From IMG/VR virus record IMGVR_UViG_3300025769_001066, positions 1-20,725 of that record: 20,725 nucleotides of DNA; one strand, written 5' to 3'. Position numbers and translations under genes: made by a program. Within the stretch, counting starts at the first letter, position 1. Every line of letters starts with the position of its first letter. This DNA is from a virus. Positions 4,858 to 10,709 of this stretch are shown one piece after another. The notes below the pieces were generated by a model. The model was not told the origin of the DNA, made no database searches, and worked only from the letters and a program-made list of their open reading frames with translations.

Positions 4858-6118
4858 GTATACCTTGTAATCCATTTTGCCTACTATATATAAACGCTTG
4901 CGCTTTCTTTATATTTCCTATAAATCCTTTGCTGTCATGCCAATAATCAGTTGCAGACATAGATGATAAGTTTCTAACGGTTATACCGTTAAGCTCTTCT
5001 ATGGCCTGTAACTTCATGGCTTTATTAGTATGATAATGACCTCTATGTACTTCTACGTATACAGTATTACTCCATAAGTTTTTAAATCTTTGAGCTATTA
5101 TACCAGGAAGATCATTTGTTTTAGGTCCGTCACCATGATCAGATATAATAAGATTATTACCATAAGGTATAGCCTTCATTAAACAATCACTATTATCTAC
5201 TTTAACATTTTTATTATTTTCATAATATAACTCTAGAGTATCACCAAGATGCATAACAGATTCTCTATCATGATTACCAGGTATTACCATAACATGCACA
5301 TCTGCAACTTCAGATAAAATGTCTATTGCTTTTATCATAAGCTTTCTTGCGTGCCTATAAATATCTATATGGTAATCTGAGTTAAATTGAGGAGTGCCTC
5401 TTGTTGTAGCAGGTATAGGCCAATCTTTATCAGAATTTAATAAATCATGTCCTACGATAAAAAGTATCTTATCTATGTAATACCCTTGAGCTCTATATAA
5501 TAAGTGTTCTATAGCGCTTAAAAGACGTTCTTCAGCTATATCTAAACTATACTCATCTCCTTTAATACCAATTTTACCTAAATGTAAGTCAAAAGCTGAT
5601 ATTTCTAATAGATGTAGATCATTTCTATCATTAGGTCTTTTTCTTTTAATCTTTGAAACTTTAGGAGATAGGTTACGTAAATCTTCAATAAGTTCTGCTT
5701 TTAGTTTTTTAATATTAAGCTCTGGCCTTATTCTTTTAAGAAAAGCTTTAGTTCTAAACATAGTAACTGTAATAGGATTTCTATCATTGTCAAACCCTGT
5801 CACTTCATACGTACCTATATCGTATTTATCTACTTCCCAATTATCTAAATCTACTTTACACTCAGACAAAAGGTCTTCTAAAGACTTTACTCTTGTGCAA
5901 TTTTCTGCGGTTAATACAGCATTAGTTTTAGTTTCTTGAAAGTTAATAACTTCTTTTTCTTTTGGCTCTGTATCTGGATTCTTTTTTCTAATAGCCCTTG
6001 CTAAAGTTCTTATTTGCTCGTAATTAGTGCCAAATTTTTTAGCAGTATCTGCGTACTTACTACGCATTAAGTGAGGGTTGTTTAATAAATACTCTCTGAT
6101 TTCATCATTTAAAGACAT
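4835..6118 (-). CDS. Calcineurin-like metallophosphoesterase with N-terminal HTH-like segment
   Basis: A 427-aa protein. Residues ~1-47 (EIREYLLNNPHLMRSKYADTAKKFGTNYEQIRTLARAIRKK) look like a helix-turn-helix. Residues ~165-427 hold the metallophosphoesterase motifs in order: D177-x-H179 (SAFDLHLG), GHDLLNSD with D225 and N228, GNHD at 281-284, SDHGDG with H328, and GHYH with H361 and H363. These residues bind a two-metal centre that cleaves phosphodiesters or phosphomonoesters; SbcD/Mre11-type nucleases belong to the same superfamily. The HTH plus phosphatase layout suggests DNA as substrate, but that is inference. It is the last gene of the minus-strand block, starts three bases after the stop of the next gene upstream, and its 3' end overlaps a plus-strand mini-gene. 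Confidence 0.85.
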   Translation of the reverse strand: MSLNDEIREYLLNNPHLMRSKYADTAKKFGTNYEQIRTLARAIRKKNPDTEPKEKEVINFQETKTNAVLTAENCTRVKSLEDLLSECKVDLDNWEVDKYDIGTYEVTGFDNDRNPITVTMFRTKAFLKRIRPELNIKKLKAELIEDLRNLSPKVSKIKRKRPNDRNDLHLLEISAFDLHLGKIGIKGDEYSLDIAEERLLSAIEHLLYRAQGYYIDKILFIVGHDLLNSDKDWPIPATTRGTPQFNSDYHIDIYRHARKLMIKAIDILSEVADVHVMVIPGNHDRESVMHLGDTLELYYENNKNVKVDNSDCLMKAIPYGNNLIISDHGDGPKTNDLPGIIAQRFKNLWSNTVYVEVHRGHYHTNKAMKLQAIEELNGITVRNLSSMSATDYWHDSKGFIGNIKKAQAFIYSRQNGLQGILNYNVTL

Positions 6119-6121
6119 GTT

Positions 6122-6367
6122 CTATTTTTTAATTTCTTCAACACCATAGCCGTGTTGACTTATGAGTGTTAAATTTACGGGAACAAGCTTTTTCTTTGAA
6201 CGACTTCCTATTAATTTATTAACAGTTTTGTTAACAATTTTTTGATCAGTAAATATACTTCCTTTATTATACCCCTTAACCACAACATTATCTAGTCTAT
6301 ATAATTTGTTTTTTGAATCTTTAAAAACCCAATTAGAAAGCCATATAGGAATACAATATTTAGACAC
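6122..6367 (-). CDS. Small hypothetical protein
   Basis: An 81-aa protein (MSKYCIPIWLSNWVFKDSKNKLYRLDNVVVKGYNKGSIFTDQKIVNKTVNK...) with no recognised family. The N-terminal half looks beta-rich; the C-terminal half is Lys-rich. The start overlaps the upstream gene by 8 bp and the stop lies three bases before the metallophosphoesterase start, placing it firmly in the minus-strand operon. Confidence 0.65.
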   Translation of the reverse strand: MSKYCIPIWLSNWVFKDSKNKLYRLDNVVVKGYNKGSIFTDQKIVNKTVNKLIGSRSKKKLVPVNLTLISQHGYGVEEIKK

Positions 6368-6950
6368 TGCTTGTGCTAAAGGTTATAGTTGGGCCTGCTT
6401 GAGATGATGTAATGTAAAAATAAATAGCTTTACTTACATCTTTAAACGCTGTATTAGTTATTTGTGATAAATCTACTCCAGCTAAATAAGGTACAGACCC
6501 TTGAAATATACAGTTTAATTCAGCCCCTTTAGACGCAGTAACTACGCCACTTGAAATAGTTGGAGTTAGTCTTGATTGGTCTCCATAACTCCAATGAACA
6601 CCCATTGTAGCAGCAGCGCTTGAACCGTTAAAATTGTTTATTATAAGACTGTTTAATGACCCGCCTTTTAATATAGAAACTAAAGGAATTAAAATATTAG
6701 TTTTAGTAGAATCTATAATTAAATTATTTACAATATTTAATCCTACAGGATTAATGTTTGAACTAATATTACTTATTTGTGCTGAATTTTCAGGATTAGC
6801 TCTATAAGAATTTTTAGCTATTTCTCTTTTTTGTTGCTCAGAAAGACCAGAAGGAGCTTGCGCAGACATAGCTTTATTTTCTTTTCTTGTTAAAAATTTA
6901 GATCTAGTTTGTGATCCTTTTCCTTCGTATTTATCTTTTATTATAGGCAT
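6360..6950 (-). CDS. Hypothetical protein, possible tail/fibre accessory
   Basis: A 196-aa protein. Residues 1-50 are basic and polar (MPIIKDKYEGKGSQTRSKFLTRKENKAMSAQAPSGLSEQQKREIAKN). Residues ~55-196 are Ser/Thr/Asn/Ile-rich with alternating hydrophobics, typical of small beta-sandwich virion proteins (SLNSLIINNFNGSSAAATMGVHWSYGDQ...YFYITSSQAGPTITFSTSSV). It lies directly downstream of the fibre gene in the same direction, so a fibre-tip, chaperone or decoration role is possible. No sequence family recognised. Confidence 0.62.
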   Translation of the reverse strand: MPIIKDKYEGKGSQTRSKFLTRKENKAMSAQAPSGLSEQQKREIAKNSYRANPENSAQISNISSNINPVGLNIVNNLIIDSTKTNILIPLVSILKGGSLNSLIINNFNGSSAAATMGVHWSYGDQSRLTPTISSGVVTASKGAELNCIFQGSVPYLAGVDLSQITNTAFKDVSKAIYFYITSSQAGPTITFSTSSV

Positions 6951-6963
6951 AATATATTATTTA

Positions 6964-8154
6964 TTAATAAGAACTAAAATCTAATTCAAAAACCATTGTT
7001 ACTAAATAATTTGTTGTAGCTAAATCTACAGAATTTTTTATAGTTACACCTATTAAATCTCCAGCAGAAAACGCGTTTGTACCGCTAGACCCTGATGTAG
7101 TTAAGTCTGTAAAATCAGCAACCATAAGATCTTCTTTTGCTGTTCCGTCTATAACCTTTGTTCCTAGGACATTAGAGTTACCAGCATTCCAAATTTCACC
7201 ATCATCTACATCATATAACTTAAAAGTAACTGTATTACTTGTAGTATTATGGTGATTATTAACTCTCATGTGTATTTTTAATAATTTACCATCAACTGGC
7301 ATTACCATTGGTATAGCTATATTAGTTATATTAGCATGCTCCGTTGTAGTGTTAAAAGGTATAAAGTGCTCTGTAGTAGTTAAATCATCATTAAAAGAAG
7401 TTTGTTGAATATGGATTTTTTTATCCTTTGTCATTATTTCTTTACCTTCTATAGTAACAGTTCCAGAAGCGCTTCTAGCTATCGTAGTATCATCTGCATG
7501 GCCTAATTCTACACTACCAACACCTATAGAGTTACTTGTGCTTGCTGTTAATCCTCCAGCGTTACCAGATACAGAAGTTACATTAGAATTTAATAAAGTA
7601 GATATACTAGTTAAACCAGTTCCTCCATTAGCTACAGCTAGAGTTCCAGTTACGCCATGAGTGTTTGCTGCACTTCCGTCAAAATTAGCAGAAGATGTGC
7701 TTGCAAGATCAGTTTGAAAGGCCCTTGTAGTTGTAAGTGTAGCGGCAGATCCAGTTGTGTCTTGATTTAAAGTACTAATATATGTACCGTTAATAGCTGT
7801 TCCCCTCCAATCTCCAGTTGTAATAGTTCCTAAAGTATCTATATTTGTAGACCCTTGAAAGCCATCTTTTAAACCATCAGGAGTAACAACTCTACTAGTG
7901 TCAGTACCTGTTGTTGTTTCAGCTGTTGTTGCTAGCTCAACAATTCCTTCAGATGTAGTTGATGCTGCTTCAGGAGTAGAAGCATCTATATCAGAACGAA
8001 TGTCTGATCCTGTTCTATAAACAATTTTATTATCTGCGTCTAAAGCAAGAAATTTATCTGGATCTGAATCTGTAGTAGTAAGGCTTTCTAAATAAACATC
8101 ATTACGAAATCTAGATATAAAATCCCATATATGCTGACCTATCCACTTTATCAT
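6964..8154 (-). CDS. Tail fibre-like protein
   Basis: A 396-aa protein. Residues 1-25 (MIKWIGQHIWDFISRFRNDVYLESL) form a short helix that probably anchors the fibre. Residues ~60-100 hold a phage tail-fibre repeat (ASTTSEGIVELATTAETTTGTDTSRVVTPDGLKDG). Residues ~105-240 are Gly/Ser/Thr/Ala-rich fibrous sequence (TITTGDWRGTAI, LAVANGGTGLTS). Residues ~247-396 form a beta-rich distal domain (HMRVNNHHNTTSNTVTFKLYDVDDGEIWN...YLVTMVFELDF), the likely receptor-binding or lectin-like part. Tail fibres trimerise and bind the host surface. The DUF5675 gene ends two bases upstream. Confidence 0.8.
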   Translation of the reverse strand: MIKWIGQHIWDFISRFRNDVYLESLTTTDSDPDKFLALDADNKIVYRTGSDIRSDIDASTPEAASTTSEGIVELATTAETTTGTDTSRVVTPDGLKDGFQGSTNIDTLGTITTGDWRGTAINGTYISTLNQDTTGSAATLTTTRAFQTDLASTSSANFDGSAANTHGVTGTLAVANGGTGLTSISTLLNSNVTSVSGNAGGLTASTSNSIGVGSVELGHADDTTIARSASGTVTIEGKEIMTKDKKIHIQQTSFNDDLTTTEHFIPFNTTTEHANITNIAIPMVMPVDGKLLKIHMRVNNHHNTTSNTVTFKLYDVDDGEIWNAGNSNVLGTKVIDGTAKEDLMVADFTDLTTSGSSGTNAFSAGDLIGVTIKNSVDLATTNYLVTMVFELDFSSY

Positions 8155-8156
8155 TA

Positions 8157-8636
8157 TTATTCAGGTATAATATCAAAATCTACATATTCAATAGTTACGT
8201 CTTGTCCTGATTTTATCGCTTTAGCAATATTTGGATATATTCTTTTGTACGCATTAGTTGATTTCCCAATGAATCCATCCTTAATAATGATGTTGTTTTC
8301 TTGTGAATCACCCACAAGTAAACATCCAGCAGTATGAGAATCATCATTGCCAGTGTGTATAAGAATCCATTCAAAACCTGGGACATCAATAATATGTAAC
8401 ATCCCTTTATGAATAGACGAAAATCTTTTTTTATATTTTTCATGAAAACCACCTTCAGTTCTTAATTTAATTTCATAAGTACCAGCAGGCACTCTTGTTT
8501 CTCCTCTTATTTTTAAAGCCCTAGCCTCATCTTCTAGCGTATAGCATAGAAATTCTAAACCTAGGTCTCCCTCTAAAAAAAGTAAACCAGAAGTGCTATC
8601 CTCCTGGCTACTAAATCTTAATACTTTAAGCTTCAT
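8157..8636 (-). CDS. DUF5675-family protein, candidate peptidoglycan-active enzyme
   Basis: A 159-aa protein resembling DUF5675: CYTLEDEAR (31-39), RVPAGTYEIKLR (48-59), VPGFEWILIHTGNDDSHTAGCLLVG (85-109). The H94-T-G-N ... G104-C105 arrangement recalls the His/Cys active site of L,D-transpeptidase (YkuD)-like folds, though that relation is inference. Phage DUF5675 proteins are often found with lysis or tail genes. No conventional endolysin (amidase, lysozyme or M23 peptidase) is visible in the window, so this is the best candidate here for a cell-wall enzyme. The start is preceded by an A/T-rich run and a 71-bp gap. Confidence 0.75.
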   Translation of the reverse strand: MKLKVLRFSSQEDSTSGLLFLEGDLGLEFLCYTLEDEARALKIRGETRVPAGTYEIKLRTEGGFHEKYKKRFSSIHKGMLHIIDVPGFEWILIHTGNDDSHTAGCLLVGDSQENNIIIKDGFIGKSTNAYKRIYPNIAKAIKSGQDVTIEYVDFDIIPE

Positions 8637-8655
8637 TTATTTATTATTTAAGAAA

Positions 8656-8704
8656 TTAAAAAGGTACTCAGAGAACGTTTGCATGTATGCTTTTCCCTTT
8701 TTAA
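8656..8704. repeat. 9-bp inverted repeat in the 71-bp gap upstream of the DUF5675 gene
   Basis: TTAAAAAGG (8656-8664) is the exact reverse complement of CCTTTTTAA (8696-8704). The 31-nt loop contains a small palindrome, GCAT-GT-ATGC (8681-8690). On the minus strand it follows the stop at 8708 and precedes the start at 8636, so it could be an intercistronic stem or weak terminator. The A/T-rich stem lowers its significance. A 15-codon frame (MQTFSEYLFNFLNNK) also lies in this gap. Confidence 0.4.
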
Positions 8705-8707
8705 CTA

Positions 8708-9133
8708 TTAATCGTCAGTGTTAATACCAGTATCTTTTCCGTCACAGATTAAATATTGACATTTTTGTGCAGCAGTTGCAGCGTCTAAATCTAAATTGTT
8801 TGACGCATCACCAGCGCCATCTATGTGGACTGGAGAGAAAAAACAATGACCTGGAGCTAAATCTGCTATATCATCACCATCTGCCTGTACTGTTACAACA
8901 TAATCAGTATCTACATTTTTTACAAATGTATATATTAAATCTTTATTGTTGTGTGCAGTATTAATTGTAGTAGCTGAAGTACCAGCTAATATTTCTCCTG
9001 TATGCATTTGTGTTGAATCAGTTACTTCTGCCGCAGTAGTAAAAGAAGGTGAGAATGAAAATACTGTAACTCCTTCAGAGTCTACTAAACTAAAAGATCC
9101 TGATGCTGTTATTGATAAACTTTGTGTTGCCAT
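8708..9133 (-). CDS. Small beta-rich probable virion protein
   Basis: A 141-aa acidic, Ser/Thr/Ala-rich protein (MATQSLSITASGSFSLVDSEGVTVFSFSPSF...) with few Lys/Arg, typical of phage decoration or tail-sheath-like proteins. Residues ~66-103 (IYTFVKNVDTDYVVTVQADGDDIADLAPGHCFFSPVH) share the pattern IYxxxxN-x-D...V-x-V...L-x-x-G-x-x-F with the next gene upstream (9158-9547), so the two may be distant paralogues. The precise structural role is unknown. Confidence 0.65.
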   Translation of the reverse strand: MATQSLSITASGSFSLVDSEGVTVFSFSPSFTTAAEVTDSTQMHTGEILAGTSATTINTAHNNKDLIYTFVKNVDTDYVVTVQADGDDIADLAPGHCFFSPVHIDGAGDASNNLDLDAATAAQKCQYLICDGKDTGINTDD

Positions 9134-9157
9134 TTTATTATATTTTAATATTATTTA

Positions 9158-9547
9158 TTAAGCGTTTGCATCTATTTCTACAGCAAAATATTCCGCAGTA
9201 ACTGTACCTCCTAAACCTCTTGCCGTTACTGTATCTGTATCACGTAGAATTGTAAATAAAAATTCACCCGCCTTTAAAACTCCTAATAAATCATTGTCAC
9301 TAGAAGCTCCTCCATAAACTTCTAAAACATTTGCATTGTCTAAATTTCTTACATATATTGCTTTACCGTATCCAGGCGCAGCCATAATTGTAGCGTCTCC
9401 GTCTGTAGCACAATCAATTCTTCCTGTAGCTACTTGATCAACACCAGTAATATTCATTGCAAATGCACCTGATAAGCCTTGTGTGTATCCAGTTGAAGTA
9501 ACAGCAGACATGTTTAGCGCAACATTTAATGTGTAGTTTTTTGCCAT
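9158..9547 (-). CDS. Small beta-rich probable virion protein
   Basis: A 129-aa protein, Ala/Gly/Thr-rich and acidic (MAKNYTLNVALNMSAVTSTGYTQGLSGAFAMNITGVDQ...). Residues ~64-105 (AIYVRNLDNANVLEVYGGASSDNDLLGVLKAGEFLFTILRD) match the pattern of the neighbouring 141-aa protein. Composition and strand periodicity suggest a beta-sandwich. A TAAATTTG box 17 bp upstream of its start could give it its own promoter, which would suit an abundant structural protein; I have no direct evidence of abundance. Confidence 0.65.
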   Translation of the reverse strand: MAKNYTLNVALNMSAVTSTGYTQGLSGAFAMNITGVDQVATGRIDCATDGDATIMAAPGYGKAIYVRNLDNANVLEVYGGASSDNDLLGVLKAGEFLFTILRDTDTVTARGLGGTVTAEYFAVEIDANA

Positions 9548-9561
9548 TGTTTTTTAATTTT

Positions 9562-9828
9562 TTACAAATTTATAAAATTTTTCTTATATTTTTTAGATTC
9601 TTTTAACTTTTTAAGCTCCGCACACTTTTCAAATTCTTCTAATATACAAAAATAATCAATTATTTTATCAATAACATGATTATCAATCTTTTTTTTAGGG
9701 TTAAACGGTAGCGCACATCCATTATAATCTAATAGTTCATCAAATGATAGCTTGTTTGTTATAATCATATAAGAGTTTGTCATTGACTCATATAACAATA
9801 CTTCAGGGCTATCATCTAATTTTTCCAT
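9562..9828 (-). CDS. Small hypothetical protein downstream of the holin-like gene
   Basis: An 88-aa protein, not recognised. Residues 1-45 (MEKLDDSPEVLLYESMTNSYMIITNKLSFDELLDYNGCALPF) look mixed alpha/beta; residues 50-85 are helical, with two Cys, and end very basic (CILEEFEKCAELKKLKESKKYKKN). It starts one base after the stop of the holin-like gene, so it is co-translated with the membrane/lysis genes. It may modulate them, but there is no sequence proof. Confidence 0.6.
   Translation of the reverse strand: MEKLDDSPEVLLYESMTNSYMIITNKLSFDELLDYNGCALPFNPKKKIDNHVIDKIIDYFCILEEFEKCAELKKLKESKKYKKNFINL
9565..9572 (-). promoter_or_regulatory. Candidate Bacteroidetes-type -7 box (TAAATTTG on minus strand)
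   Basis: The minus strand reads TAAATTTGTAAAAAA here, matching TAnnTTTG. The box overlaps the last codons of the 88-aa gene and lies 17 bp before the ATG at 9547, so transcription would begin about 10 bp upstream of the gene. No clear -33 TTTG is seen. The TTTGTAAAAA continuation is shared with the box at 19289-19296. Confidence 0.35.
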
Positions 9829-9829
9829 A

Positions 9830-10222
9830 TTATTTTTTTACCTTTTCTAAAGATCTTCCTCCAAAATAAGCTCCAATAACTGTTATTAATACTAACTGCA
9901 ATAAATCAACCCAAGTAGATTTTACTTCAAAATTTAATGCACCTGCATCTATAAATATTAATAACATAGTACACACTATTAAAAATATTAAAACCATTGG
10001 CCTAACATTTTTACTAAGCCATGAGTCTGATTTTAAATCTGCCTCCCAACGAGATGTAATATTTTTTTCCATCTCTATTTCATAATTAGAAATTAATTCT
10101 TTTATCTTTCTTTCTGCTTCAAGCTTTTCTTCTTTAGATGTATGTAAATTATCTATAACACCACCAACACCTTTTACAAGATCAGCTGCTCCGCTAGAAA
10201 ATATTTTTGTTAATATACTCAT
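9830..10222 (-). CDS. Holin-like membrane protein (GTA-holin '3TM' type)
   Basis: A 130-aa protein. Residues ~25-60 form a charged coiled-coil (TSKEEKLEAERKIKELISNYEIEMEKNI). SDSWLSKNVRP (65-75) leads into two membrane segments, ~76-94 (MVLIFLIVCTMLLIFIDAG) and ~104-121 (WVDLLQLVLITVIGAYFGG), ending in the basic tail GGRSLEKVKK. This layout fits the 'holin of 3TMs, for gene-transfer release' family, in which SWxxRP...FGGRSxEK is typical. Holins permeabilise the inner membrane to time lysis. It could alternatively be an unrelated virion-associated membrane protein. Two bases separate it from the poly-Asn protein gene upstream. Confidence 0.72.
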   Translation of the reverse strand: MSILTKIFSSGAADLVKGVGGVIDNLHTSKEEKLEAERKIKELISNYEIEMEKNITSRWEADLKSDSWLSKNVRPMVLIFLIVCTMLLIFIDAGALNFEVKSTWVDLLQLVLITVIGAYFGGRSLEKVKK

Positions 10223-10224
10223 AA

Positions 10225-10485
10225 TTAATATCCGCCTCCTCCGCCTCCTAAATTATTATTATTGTTATTATTGTTGTTATTGTTGTTGTTAAACTGAACA
10301 TTTGCACCATTTAATCCTTGTGAAGAAGAAGCAGCAGCAGCATGAGTGGTGCCTCCCATATAGCCTTGAACTCCTTGAAACATATGAGTATGAAAGCCTT
10401 GCTGACCATTAGCTAAAGCCCATTGTGTTGCTTCTTGTGGTGTGCTATATAAAGGCACTCCACTTATTGTTGTTAATATTGGCAT
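10225..10485 (-). CDS. Small protein with poly-Asn tract and Gly-rich tail
   Basis: An 86-aa protein. Residues 1-46 (MPILTTISGVPLYSTPQEATQWALANGQQGFHTHMFQGVQGYMGG) look folded and contain HTH-type metal-friendly histidines (H32, H34). Residues 47-64 are Ala/Ser-rich. Residues 66-78 are thirteen consecutive Asn, followed by L-G6-Y. The low-complexity tail suggests a flexible linker or virion tip. It sits between two holin-like genes with 2-3 bp gaps. No family recognised. Confidence 0.65.
   Translation of the reverse strand: MPILTTISGVPLYSTPQEATQWALANGQQGFHTHMFQGVQGYMGGTTHAAAASSSQGLNGANVQFNNNNNNNNNNNNNLGGGGGGY
10252..10290 (-). repeat. AAY trinucleotide run encoding 13 Asn
   Basis: Thirteen uninterrupted Asn codons, a mix of AAT and AAC, lie within the 86-aa protein. 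Because the unit is three bases, slippage would change the tract length without breaking the frame. The mixture of AAT and AAC reduces slippage relative to a pure repeat. Confidence 0.8.
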
Positions 10486-10488
10486 AAT

Positions 10489-10707
10489 TTATTTTGTTTT
10501 TACTTTTTCAAATGAGCTAATTCCAAAGCATCCTAATGTTACCCATACAAATGAATTATAAACAACTTCATTTATAATTAAATCTTTATCAGCTATTACG
10601 CTAGTGCCAAGATCAGCTACAGCAAATAAAACCATAACAACAAAAGATGCAAATCCAACTACATTTTTTTCATTAATTTCGTTTTTATCTTTAAACAAAC
10701 TCCACAT
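10489..10707 (-). CDS. Two-TM holin-like membrane protein
   Basis: A 72-aa protein. A charged N-terminus (MWSLFKDKNEINEKN) is followed by TM1 ~15-33 (NVVGFASFVVMVLFAVADL), a loop (GTSVIADKDLIINE) and TM2 ~47-65 (EVVYNSFVWVTLGCFGISS), ending FEKVKTK. The ending FGISSFEKVK parallels FGGRSLEKVKK in the 130-aa holin-like protein two genes downstream. The pair could be a holin and antiholin or regulator, which is inference from shared layout and proximity. The start at 10707 lies two bases after the stop of the 930-aa gene. Confidence 0.68.
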   Translation of the reverse strand: MWSLFKDKNEINEKNVVGFASFVVMVLFAVADLGTSVIADKDLIINEVVYNSFVWVTLGCFGISSFEKVKTK

Positions 10708-10709
10708 AA

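Noticed and set aside
8641-8707. A 15-codon minus-strand frame (MQTFSEYLFNFLNNK) in the gap upstream of the DUF5675 gene
   Set aside because: Too short to separate from chance in AT-rich DNA. It does not overlap its neighbour by ATGA or TAATG, and the gap is also explained by the inverted repeat.
8923-8930. A further TAnnTTTG match (TACATTTGTAAAAA on the minus strand)
   Set aside because: It lies in the middle of the 141-aa coding sequence with no downstream gene start nearby, so it is treated as chance. It also shows the motif alone has limited specificity.
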